DNA of 21,278 nt, taken from an uncultured Clostridia bacterium. GTDB taxonomy: Bacteria; Bacillota; Clostridia; Monoglobales; Monoglobaceae. The notes under the pieces were generated by a model. The model was given only the letters and a program-made list of their open reading frames with translations. It was not told where the DNA came from and ran no database searches. The stretch lies in the NCBI GenBank assembly GCA_934463175.1, contig CAKSIW010000050.1:1-21278 (forward strand), given 5' to 3'. Every line of letters starts with the position of its first letter. Position 1 is the first letter of the stretch. Position numbers and translations under genes: made by a program. This document shows, piece by piece, positions 15,196 to 21,278 of this stretch.

Positions 15196-15225
15196 AAAAA
15201 CAAGGTGCACGCAGAGCGTGCACCT
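15196..15225 (-). terminator. Intrinsic terminator of the rplU-rpmA operon
   Basis: A perfect 10-bp stem (AGGTGCACGC 15203-15212 with GCGTGCACCT 15216-15225) has a 3-base loop and is followed on the minus strand by TTGTTTTTACTTT. It starts 17 bases after the rpmA stop. Confidence 0.93.
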
Positions 15226-15242
15226 ATACTTTATTCGGCTGA

Positions 15243-15503
15243 TTACTGAACGATTTCGTAAACAGAAACCTGTGTCTTATCTCTGCCCTTGCGTTCATAC
15301 TTAACACGACCGTTAATCAATGCAAACAAAGTATCATCTCCGCCTTTGCCGACATTAACTCCCGGGTGTATTTTTGTTCCGCGCTGTCTGAAAATGATGT
15401 TACCTGCCAGAACGTGCTGACCGTCACCTTTTTTCGCGCCTAAGCGTTTGGACTCAGAATCTCTGCCGTTTTTGGTACTGCCGACACCCTTCTTATGAGC
15501 CAT
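15243..15503 (-). CDS. rpmA: 50S ribosomal protein L27
   Basis: This 86-residue protein lies near the peptidyl-transferase centre. The N-terminus MAHKKGVGSTKNGRDS, the segment GQHVLAGNIIFRQRGT and the core KIHPGVNVGKGGDDTLFAL are typical. The start is the ATG at 15501-15503, 8 bases after AGAGG; the frame also opens at GTG 15512 but that site is not used. Many Bacillota L27 proteins have a short hydrophobic N-terminal extension ending in FFA that the protease Prp removes. Here the mature-type N-terminus is encoded directly, and no prp gene lies in the 50 bases between rplU and rpmA. The operon ends in a strong terminator. Confidence 0.98.
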   Translation of the reverse strand: MAHKKGVGSTKNGRDSESKRLGAKKGDGQHVLAGNIIFRQRGTKIHPGVNVGKGGDDTLFALINGRVKYERKGRDKTQVSVYEIVQ

Positions 15504-15553
15504 TGTATTCACCTCTCTTAAAAAATCAGTTACAGAAAACCAATCTCATTTAC

Positions 15554-15865
15554 TTATGCGTTGATTTTCTGAATTTCAAGTTTTGTATAAGGCTGTCTGT
15601 GCCCCTGTTTCTTGTGATAGCCCTTCTTAGCCTTGTACTTGTAAACAATAATCTTTTTGTTTTTACCGTTCTTTACGGCAGAAGCCGTAACGGTTGCACC
15701 TTCAACCAGCGGTGAGCCGACCTTGATGTCCTCGCCGTCAGCAACAACCAGCACCTTGTCGATTGTAACAGTGCTTCCCTCTTCAGCGTCAAGCTTTTCA
15801 ACGAAGATGACATCACCTTCCTGAACCTTGTACTGCTTTCCGCCTGTCTCAATAACTGCGTACAT
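15554..15865 (-). CDS. rplU: 50S ribosomal protein L21
   Basis: A 103-residue ribosomal protein that binds 23S rRNA. MYAVIETGGKQYKVQEGD at the start and YKAKKGYHKKQGHRQPYT near the end are family hallmarks. The ATG follows GGAGGG by 9 bases. It is the first gene of the rplU-rpmA operon, behind a consensus promoter and an 87-base leader with two small hairpins, one holding the ribosome site in its loop. Such leaders are known for L21 in Bacillota and probably bind free L21, but this one was not matched to a model here. Confidence 0.98.
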   Translation of the reverse strand: MYAVIETGGKQYKVQEGDVIFVEKLDAEEGSTVTIDKVLVVADGEDIKVGSPLVEGATVTASAVKNGKNKKIIVYKYKAKKGYHKKQGHRQPYTKLEIQKINA

Positions 15866-15952
15866 ATTCGTAATCCCTCCTATTACCCAAGACTCGCCAA
15901 ATGAGGTGTTTGCAAATTATGCAAAGCTTTCAAACCCTTCTCGTGCGGTTAC
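15866..15952 (-). promoter_or_regulatory. 5' leader of rplU, candidate L21 leader RNA
   Basis: The transcript from about 15952 contains a 6-bp hairpin (TTTGCA/TGCAAA, 15909-15914 with 15920-15925). Near the start codon is a 5-bp hairpin (GTAAT/ATTAC, 15870-15874 with 15882-15886) whose 7-base loop is the Shine-Dalgarno sequence AGGAGGG. Exposure or masking of this loop could control translation. The link to the known L21 leader family is inference. Confidence 0.5.
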
Positions 15953-15958
15953 CGTAAT

Positions 15959-15987
15959 ATTTTATCACATATTTCACCGCTTGTCAA
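15959..15987 (-). promoter_or_regulatory. Consensus sigma-A promoter for rplU-rpmA
   Basis: On the minus strand TTGACA (15982-15987) and TAAAAT (15959-15964) are 17 bases apart. The -35 box contains the TGA stop codon (15984-15986) of the upstream DUF2344 gene. Confidence 0.9.
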
Positions 15988-16640
15988 CAGAAAATTTCAA
16001 TTTTTTCATTGACGCGGCATAAAATTTTCGTCCGATGTATTGAAAAACTTTCAATTCCTCCGAGAAAATCACCAAGCTTTGCAACAAGAATGTCGGGCTT
16101 AATGCTCGCCGCACCTCCCGCGGAAAGCGTAACATCAAGCACTGCCGCATGTCCGCCGCATTCTCTGAGCTTGTGTTCACGGATAAAATCCTTCAGATTG
16201 ACTTCCTTCTCTCCCTTTTTTGTCTTTTTCACAACGGGAATATCCTGCTGTCCGAAAAATGCTTCAAGTTTTTCTTGCGACAGACCGGCTCCGCGGATTT
16301 CAATAGTATATTCTGCCGCAGCAATGTCATTTGCGGAAAACTCCGGTGCAGTCACCGAAAGTATTTTTATGTCGGGCGGAAGATTGCGGTTAAGCCGATC
16401 CATAATTACGGCATTTTCCGCACTGTCCTCAAAATCAATATCCACAAACTCAGTCTCGCTTGTCACCCCGATCGGCAGCGGCAGAGAAAACGTTATCAGC
16501 TGGTGCGGATTAAAGCCGTTGCTGTATCTCACGGGTAAATCGGCACGGTGAATTGCTCTTGTGAAGGTTCTGAGAAGGTCAAGGTGTGAAATGTATTTTC
16601 CCATACCTGATTTTGAAAATTTCAGTCTGCGCCTACTCAA
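15984..16640 (-). CDS. TIGR03936 family radical SAM-linked protein (DUF2344)
   Basis: A 218-residue protein with the DUF2344 pattern: RRRLKFSKSGMGKYISHLDLLRTFTRAIHR at the N-terminus (two adjoining conserved blocks), then LPVRYSNGFNPH and FSLPLPIGVTSE. It is almost always paired with the TIGR03960 radical SAM protein; its function is unknown. The start is TTG (16638-16640), 8 bases after GGAGG. It overlaps the end of the upstream gene by 8 bases. Homologues begin just before this R-x-K-F-S-K segment, which supports the TTG. The longer frame to 16742 is only overlap with the upstream gene. The stop codon lies inside the -35 box of the rplU promoter. In several relatives a ribonuclease G gene lies between this gene and rplU; here it is absent. 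Confidence 0.9.
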   Translation of the reverse strand: MSRRRLKFSKSGMGKYISHLDLLRTFTRAIHRADLPVRYSNGFNPHQLITFSLPLPIGVTSETEFVDIDFEDSAENAVIMDRLNRNLPPDIKILSVTAPEFSANDIAAAEYTIEIRGAGLSQEKLEAFFGQQDIPVVKKTKKGEKEVNLKDFIREHKLRECGGHAAVLDVTLSAGGAASIKPDILVAKLGDFLGGIESFSIHRTKILCRVNEKIEIFC

Positions 16641-18483
16641 AGCAAACACCTCCTCCGAACGATGCTGCGCCGCAGCCCGCACATTTTTCCCGGCATGACG
16701 GAGTTGTTTCGCCGCGGTATGCACGCTCATGCTCCTTTTCAAGGAAGCTTCTGCTGACGCCTATATCAATATGATCCCACGGCAGAACCTCTCCGTGGTC
16801 AATTTTTCTGTATGCATAAAGCTCGGGGTCAATGCCGCATTCCGAAAACGCCTCACGCCAGCTGTCATAGCTGAAATACTCGTCCCAGCCGTCAAAGCGG
16901 CAGCCCTTTTCATGAGCTTTAATCAAAACCTCGCCGAGCCGTCTGTCACCCTTTGCGAAAACAGCCTCCAAAAAGCTGACGTCGCTCTGGTGCCAGTTGT
17001 ATGAAATGCAGCGTGATTTTATTCTTTCCTTCAAAAGCTTCTGTTTTTCAATCAGCTCTTCCATGCGGTTCTGAGGTTCCCACTGGAACGGTGTGAACGG
17101 CTTCGGAACAAAAGACGATGTGCTGACGGTTATGTTCACCGACCGTCCCTTTCGGATTTCCTTCGGTATTGAATAAAACACGCCGATAACCTTTTCGGCA
17201 AGCTCCGCAATTCCTTCAACGTCTTCAATCGTTTCTGTCGGAAGTCCAATCATGAAATACAGCTTTATTCTGTTATATCCTCCGTCAAACGCAATCTTTG
17301 CAGTGCGAAGCAAATCCTCTTCAAGCACATTTTTGTTTATGACATCCCGAAGCCGCTGAGTTCCTGCCTCCGGTGCAAAGGTGAGTCCGCTTTTTTTCAC
17401 CTTCTGAACCTTTTCCATGAGCTCCATTGAAAAGTTATCAACGCGCAGTGACGGCAACGACAGATTTATTCTCTTGTCAACCGTGATTTTCAAAAGGCGG
17501 TCAATCAGCTCCTGAAGGCATGTATAGTCGCTTGTGCTCAATGACGAAAGCGACATTTCCTCATAACCCGTGCTGTCAATCATTTTTTGCGCCGCATCAA
17601 CCAAGACATCTGCCGAATGCTCACGCACAGGTCTGTACAAATACCCTGCCTGGCAAAAACGGCAGCCGCGTATGCAGCCGCGGAAAACCTCAAGCATGAT
17701 TCTGTCATGCACAATATCCATAAACGGAACAATCATCTTGTCAAGAACATAGCTTTCATCAAGCTCTTTCACAATTCTTTTTCTGATCCGTTCCGGTGCG
17801 GCACTGCAATTCGGTTTGACAGACTTCACCGTCCCGTCGCCGTTATATTCCACATCATAAAACGACGGAACATAAATTCCCTCCAGCTCGGCAATCATTT
17901 CAAGATATGCCCTTCTGTCTTTGCCTGACGCTTTCCACTTCTTATATACGTCAATAATTTCATTATTAATTTCCTCACCCTCGCCGAGAATGAAAAAGTC
18001 AATTATATCCGCAAGCGGTTCGCCGTTATATGCGCACGGTCCCCCTGCACAGACAAACGGGCATTCCTCATCTCTTTCAGCCGACCTGAGCGGAATCTCC
18101 GCAAGGTCTAACATGTTTATTATATTGGAATAACTCATTTCATACTGCAAGGTGAAGCCGACAATATCGAACTCTGCGACAGGTGTGTGGCTTTCAAGAG
18201 ATAAAAGCGGTATTTTGTTTTTTCTCAGCTCGTCCTCCATATCAACCCACGGCGCAAACACACGCTCACAAACCGTGTCATCACGTTCATTCATCATATG
18301 ATATAGTATTTTCATGCCGAGATGAGACATTCCGACCTCATATACATCGGGAAAACAGAACGCAAATGAAACAAGCCCTTCACGCTCTGTCTTGTGAACA
18401 CTGTTAAACTCATTGCCGATATAACGCGCAGGCTTCTGAACCCTTCTCAGACAGCCCTCAAATTTTGTTTCTGCTGACTCCAT
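16633..18483 (-). CDS. TIGR03960 family B12-binding-like radical SAM protein
   Basis: A 616-residue protein. The N-terminal half is a cobalamin-binding-like Rossmann domain (FCFPDVYEVGMSHLG, then FTLQYEMSYSN and CAGGPCAYNGEPLAD). The radical SAM core follows, with C270-x3-C274-x2-C277 (CIRGCRFC), and then FAPEAGTQRLRDVINK and LYFMIGLPTET. A Cys-rich tail (CREKCAGCG, last 20 residues) could bind another cluster or zinc. The classic B12 motif DxHxxG is not seen. The reaction is unknown; the conserved neighbourhood with rplU, rpmA and obgE suggests a link to ribosome or RNA biology, which is inference. The ATG at 18481-18483 lies 6 bases after GGGGG; an in-frame TTG two codons upstream is less likely. 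It overlaps the next gene by 8 bases. Confidence 0.92.
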   Translation of the reverse strand: MESAETKFEGCLRRVQKPARYIGNEFNSVHKTEREGLVSFAFCFPDVYEVGMSHLGMKILYHMMNERDDTVCERVFAPWVDMEDELRKNKIPLLSLESHTPVAEFDIVGFTLQYEMSYSNIINMLDLAEIPLRSAERDEECPFVCAGGPCAYNGEPLADIIDFFILGEGEEINNEIIDVYKKWKASGKDRRAYLEMIAELEGIYVPSFYDVEYNGDGTVKSVKPNCSAAPERIRKRIVKELDESYVLDKMIVPFMDIVHDRIMLEVFRGCIRGCRFCQAGYLYRPVREHSADVLVDAAQKMIDSTGYEEMSLSSLSTSDYTCLQELIDRLLKITVDKRINLSLPSLRVDNFSMELMEKVQKVKKSGLTFAPEAGTQRLRDVINKNVLEEDLLRTAKIAFDGGYNRIKLYFMIGLPTETIEDVEGIAELAEKVIGVFYSIPKEIRKGRSVNITVSTSSFVPKPFTPFQWEPQNRMEELIEKQKLLKERIKSRCISYNWHQSDVSFLEAVFAKGDRRLGEVLIKAHEKGCRFDGWDEYFSYDSWREAFSECGIDPELYAYRKIDHGEVLPWDHIDIGVSRSFLEKEHERAYRGETTPSCREKCAGCGAASFGGGVCFE

Positions 18484-18523
18484 ACACAACCCCCGGTCAA
18501 TCCTGAATAATATACTGATATTT

Positions 18524-18552
18524 ATAATACACTAATCTTTGATTTTTTTCAA
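18524..18552 (-). promoter_or_regulatory. Promoter for the TIGR03960-TIGR03936 pair
   Basis: On the minus strand TTGAAA (18547-18552) and TATTAT (18524-18529) are 17 bases apart, in the 128-base AT-rich divergent region. On the plus strand the same region has a -10-like TATAAT (18576-18581) without a recognisable sigma-A -35, so the SpoIVFA-like gene may use another sigma factor. Confidence 0.65.
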
Positions 18553-18611
18553 GCATAAAAGCAAAAAAGTTTTAATATAATTAAACATATATAAAAAGAA
18601 AGGGTTACAAA

Positions 18612-18947
18612 ATGCCTATGACCGAACAGTATGAAGAATACAGAAGCCGAAGAAAAAGCCGTGATGTTTCAAAAAAAACGGGGTATGCACAAAGGCTCGG
18701 CAAGCAGCTTGTGATTTCACTGCTGTGTCTGTCAGCCGTGTTCCTGCTAAATCGGACAAACAGCGAACTGTCAGGCAAGGTAAACCGGCAAATCAAGGCG
18801 GCACTGGACTATAAAATCGACCCTCAAAAGATAACCGCAGCACTTGACAATCTGCTGCCGCATTACCCGACCCGAGAAAACAAAACACAGGAGAACGGAG
18901 ATATTACAAATGCGCAAGACACATCTGAAAAGCTTCAAGACATCTGA
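18612..18947 (+). CDS. Short single-pass membrane protein, SpoIVFA-like
   Basis: A 111-residue protein. A basic cytoplasmic head (RSRRKSRDVSKK) is followed by one membrane helix (about residues 32-46, LVISLLCLSAVFLL), then a polar outer segment ending in a hydrophilic, Asn/Gln/Thr-rich tail. AAAGGG lies 7 bases before the ATG. It overlaps the SpoIVFB-like protease gene by 38 bases, the place and topology of SpoIVFA. In B. subtilis SpoIVFA is about 260 residues with a LytM-like outer domain and holds SpoIVFB inactive in the forespore outer membrane. Here the LytM part is missing entirely, and no conserved catalytic residues are seen. The SpoIVFA link rests on position and topology, not on sequence motifs. 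Confidence 0.6.
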   Translation: MPMTEQYEEYRSRRKSRDVSKKTGYAQRLGKQLVISLLCLSAVFLLNRTNSELSGKVNRQIKAALDYKIDPQKITAALDNLLPHYPTRENKTQENGDITNAQDTSEKLQDI

Positions 18948-19776
18948 CATAAGACTCGGTTCTGCTTTTTATGTCAGCATATGGACCGTTCCCGTCATAA
19001 TCTGCGCATTCTGCGGAGGCTATTTCGGAATTTTCATCACATCATACCTTTTTGCACTTATGCATGAACTGGCACATATACTGTGCGCCCGCCGGCTCAA
19101 GGTCGGAATATCACGCATAACCGTATATCCGTTCGGAATATGCGCAAGACTTGAACGCGGCTACATAAACAGCTCAGAAAAAGAATTTCTGATTGCATTT
19201 GCAGGTCCTCTGATGAGCCTAATTCTTTTCTGGGTCTGCACCGCTCTCGGATTCCGATTCTGCGCCGACATTAACCTTGCGTTAAGCTGCGTCAATCTGA
19301 TACCGTCGCTTCCTCTTGACGGCGGCAGAATTTTGAAATCAATGATAACGCCGCGCCTCGGAATGATTCGTGCATATAATTTTATGCTGCGACTGAGCAA
19401 GGCTTTAATTGTTCTGCTTCTTGCATTTTCCGCCGCAATATTTTTCGCATACCGTTTCAACTTTTCTCTGATTCTCGTTTCTGCCTTTCTTCTGCAAAAC
19501 CTTTGCTGTGAACAGCAGGCGATTTCCGTTATGACACTTCGCGAGCTTCTCGGCAGCCGCATCAAGCTGTCGGACGGTGCACATATGCGCACACAGGTCA
19601 TCTGCGTACCGAAAGAGCGTCCTGCGCGGACATTACTGAATCTGCTTTCATATGACCGTTTTCACATAATTCACATTGCAGACTCCTCCGGAAAAATTGT
19701 CAGAACCGTCACCGAAACCGAGGTGCTGACAAGCCTTATGCAAAAAAACATCTGCATAAAATATGCAGATGTTTAA
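18910..19776 (+). CDS. spoIVFB: Site-2 intramembrane metalloprotease, SpoIVFB-like
   Basis: A 288-residue polytopic membrane zinc protease. The active site is HELAH (H52, E53, H56) in the second hydrophobic segment, and the third ligand is D137 in NLIPSLPLDGG (129-139). About five to six membrane segments are visible, ending near residue 200. The C-terminal 85 residues form a CBS-like soluble domain (VICVPKERPARTLL, then FHIIHIADSSGKIVRTVTE). SpoIVFB releases mature sigma-K in the mother cell during sporulation; the CBS domain senses ATP in B. subtilis. The ATG at 18910-18912 follows GGAG by 9 bases. The open frame to 18844 is not used. The last 13 codons encode a hairpin that serves as terminator for the convergent gene. 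Other S2P roles cannot be excluded. Confidence 0.85.
   Translation: MRKTHLKSFKTSDIRLGSAFYVSIWTVPVIICAFCGGYFGIFITSYLFALMHELAHILCARRLKVGISRITVYPFGICARLERGYINSSEKEFLIAFAGPLMSLILFWVCTALGFRFCADINLALSCVNLIPSLPLDGGRILKSMITPRLGMIRAYNFMLRLSKALIVLLLAFSAAIFFAYRFNFSLILVSAFLLQNLCCEQQAISVMTLRELLGSRIKLSDGAHMRTQVICVPKERPARTLLNLLSYDRFHIIHIADSSGKIVRTVTETEVLTSLMQKNICIKYADV
19742..19774 (-). terminator. Terminator of the secreted-protein gene, inside the spoIVFB-like 3' end
   Basis: A perfect 13-bp stem (19746-19758 with 19762-19774) has a 3-base loop and is followed on the minus strand by TTTTTTT (19742-19748, partly in the stem). It ends 64 bases beyond the stop of the minus-strand gene. On the plus strand only TTT follows, so it would act more weakly for the protease gene, whose last codons it overlaps. 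Confidence 0.85.
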
Positions 19777-19809
19777 CCGAACTCAGGCGCACGGGAGTCA
19801 AACCGAACT
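19775..19809. repeat. Pair of 9-bp direct repeats
   Basis: AACCGAACT occurs at 19775-19783 (starting in the protease stop codon) and again at 19801-19809, separated by 17 bases, between the two convergent genes. This may be chance, a scar, or a binding-site pair. Confidence 0.4.
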
Positions 19810-19837
19810 TATGTCCTGTCAGCTATATTCAGACTTC

Positions 19838-21278
19838 TTATTCCGTCACAATCAGGCTTTCAAAATACCGTTCCGCCTCATCTCCATAGAGAAGCAGATT
19901 TCTGAGCAGACGCACGAGTTTTTCGTCACCGCCCCTTGCAATGCTGTTTGCCGCGTAATCACGGACACTGTAGCAGTCTATGTCTCCGTAGCGGTATTCA
20001 CTTCCGTGCCGTGTGTAAATCCGCGCGTAAATCTGCTTGTTCATCGCACTTGAAACAATATTTCCGTATGTGAACACCTTATATCCGCCGTTTTCCTCAA
20101 ATTTATTGGTGAAATCAGACTGTGTTCCCAAAACATGCTCCTTTGCATTTCTGAACGCATTCTCATTCCAGAACAAAATCCCCATTTCGTCCGCACTTTC
20201 GTTCATTTCTGTGTAATATCTGATTGAAATATCACCGTCAAGCAACAGGGTTTTTCCCTTGATTGACGCGGCACTTTTTTCGCCTTCCGTATCTTCCGTT
20301 ATGGTCTGCGCACGGCTTGTATAAATTTTAGTATAGTCAACAGCACGTTCACCTTCAGACAATATTTCATTTGCAGGCGGGTCGTCCGAGCCGAAATATT
20401 CCTGAGCCGCCGCCCCGTAATTCAGCATTCTGACAATGAGCGGTCTCAATTTTTCGTTTCCGAGCATGTTGCGCGCATATTTAATGACGCTGTAGCCCTC
20501 CGCCGGCACACTGCCGTAAATCACATTTCCGCTGCTGTCCTTAACTTTAAGTCTCGCATAAACCGTCTTGTTCATATCCTTTGACGAAATGTTTTTATAT
20601 TCAAATTTATATCCGTTCAAATCTCTGCCCGAGCATTTTACAATCCGTTCGGCTGTCTCCTCCGTGTAGTCCTGCTGCGGAGAATCCCAGAACATCATTT
20701 CCGCACTGTCCGTATTGACATTTTCAAGTGCCGCATAAAACACAAGAGCAATTGTTCCCTGTAAATCGAGAGACCGTCCTTGAATCAGAACCGCACTGCC
20801 CTCCGCAATCAGCAAGCTTCCGCCGCCGTCCGACTCTGTTTTCAGGACACCGTCGGAATATGACGAGCTCTTCAGGCGAACACCGCTGCCGTTAATCTCA
20901 TATACTCTGACGCTCTGTTCAACGGTTCCCGAAAGATACGGAATACTAATATCAATTCTGCCTCCGATTTTCTTTTCCGCATTGTCACTGCCGAAAAATC
21001 CGAATCTGATTTCCCGTTTTGCCGAACTGAGCAGCCGTCTGTTCTCGTCGCTTGTCGGGGCAAACCTTTCAGCCTTAAAAAAAAGTGTGCCGTCCGCCGA
21101 CGCCTCGGCAGCATCCATGATTGTCTCGCGTCCCAATATAAAATCCGCAATATCAGTCCGCAATATGACCTCCGAAATTTTGTCGGCAGTCAGTCTGTCA
21201 TTTGAGAACAGCTGAGAAATTTCAAATCTTGTTTCATTGCGGAACCCCGTTTCGGATAACGCCGAGACGGTGTATGTG
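19838..21278 (-). CDS. Secreted repeat-domain protein, C-terminal part (5' end outside window)
   Basis: The frame is open from the right edge to a stop at 19838-19840, giving 479 visible residues; the start lies outside. The first 165 or so residues are beta-rich and hold a segment ending VEQSVRVYEINGSG. Two copies of a roughly 130-residue domain follow (DNA 20387-20779 and 19853-20257). Each has SLDLQGTIAL or TLLLDGDISI at its start, then FW, GYKFEY or GYKVFTY, MNKxxYARL/I, YSVxxYA, and LxxxLxYGxxAxxYF at its end. Similar repeats occur in large extracellular proteins of gut Clostridia, as I recall. There is no catalytic motif, sortase signal or membrane anchor at the C-terminus. A role in adhesion, glycan binding or cell-surface display is inference. 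A strong terminator follows. Confidence 0.75.
   Translation of the reverse strand, partial: TYTVSALSETGFRNETRFEISQLFSNDRLTADKISEVILRTDIADFILGRETIMDAAEASADGTLFFKAERFAPTSDENRRLLSSAKREIRFGFFGSDNAEKKIGGRIDISIPYLSGTVEQSVRVYEINGSGVRLKSSSYSDGVLKTESDGGGSLLIAEGSAVLIQGRSLDLQGTIALVFYAALENVNTDSAEMMFWDSPQQDYTEETAERIVKCSGRDLNGYKFEYKNISSKDMNKTVYARLKVKDSSGNVIYGSVPAEGYSVIKYARNMLGNEKLRPLIVRMLNYGAAAQEYFGSDDPPANEILSEGERAVDYTKIYTSRAQTITEDTEGEKSAASIKGKTLLLDGDISIRYYTEMNESADEMGILFWNENAFRNAKEHVLGTQSDFTNKFEENGGYKVFTYGNIVSSAMNKQIYARIYTRHGSEYRYGDIDCYSVRDYAANSIARGGDEKLVRLLRNLLLYGDEAERYFESLIVTE

Noticed and set aside
19784..19806. tRNA T-arm-like string (minus strand GGTTTGACTCCCG)
   Set aside because: The 5-bp T stem does not pair, and there is no acceptor stem, anticodon arm or CCA nearby.
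1..21278. CRISPR array, insertion sequence, prophage or toxin-antitoxin pair
   Set aside because: No regularly spaced repeats, transposase, integrase, phage structural genes or toxin-like small gene pairs were seen; the content is core chromosomal.

Overview
The window looks like a chromosomal segment of a Gram-positive, low-to-mid GC Bacillota, most likely class Clostridia (a gut-type Oscillospirales/Eubacteriales relative). The reasons are strong Shine-Dalgarno sites (GGAGG) before most genes, consensus sigma-A promoters, the gene order TIGR03960 radical SAM - DUF2344 - rplU - rpmA - obgE, the order SRP RNA - dnaX - ybaB, a YolD-like/UvrX-type polymerase pair, luxS, and a SpoIVFA/SpoIVFB-like pair. 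This assignment is inference from gene content; no database was searched. Nearly everything is core housekeeping on the minus strand. I see no prophage, insertion sequence, CRISPR array or tRNA.

Layout from high to low coordinate, which is the direction of transcription for most genes. (a) 21278-19838, minus: a truncated secreted protein with two copies of a roughly 130-residue repeat. It ends at a terminator lying inside the 3' end of the convergent SpoIVFB-like gene. (b) 18612-19776, plus: a very short SpoIVFA-like membrane protein and an overlapping SpoIVFB-like site-2 protease. (c) 18483-15984, minus: the two-gene TIGR03960/TIGR03936 radical SAM pair, the second starting with TTG inside the first. 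(d) 15987-15196: the L21-L27 operon with its own promoter, a leader and a strong terminator. L27 has no cleavable N-terminal extension and there is no prp gene. (e) 15113-13083: obgE with its own promoter and a small palindromic element upstream, then an HD phosphohydrolase. (f) 13062-9488: recA - hairpin - recX - rimO (TTG start, 4-bp overlap) - pgsA, from a promoter before recA. (g) 9461-4769: acpP promoter, acpP, a weak terminator, rnc, an Elp3-like radical SAM gene, purine nucleoside phosphorylase, luxS and dGTPase, all closely packed. (h) 4727-2293: a consensus promoter, the large (Alu-domain-containing) SRP RNA, dnaX, ybaB and a terminator; recR is not next. (i) 2287-264: a promoter, a Y-family polymerase with a clamp-binding motif, and an overlapping YolD-like gene. 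(j) 2-264, plus: the last 74 residues of a sugar-phosphate isomerase/epimerase-type TIM barrel and its terminator.

The genes form ordinary functional blocks: DNA replication and repair (dnaX, ybaB, Y-family polymerase, recA, recX), dNTP/purine/methyl-cycle turnover (dgt, PNP, luxS), ribosome and RNA maturation (rplU, rpmA, obgE, rimO, rnc, SRP RNA), lipid synthesis (acpP, pgsA) and sporulation-type proteolysis. I did not find a convincing new multi-gene system. The items most worth a second look are the minimal SpoIVFA-like/SpoIVFB-like pair, the repeat-bearing secreted protein, the palindrome flanked by 8-bp direct repeats before obgE, the regulatory RNA structures (L21 leader, recA-recX hairpin), and the HD protein between obgE and recA.
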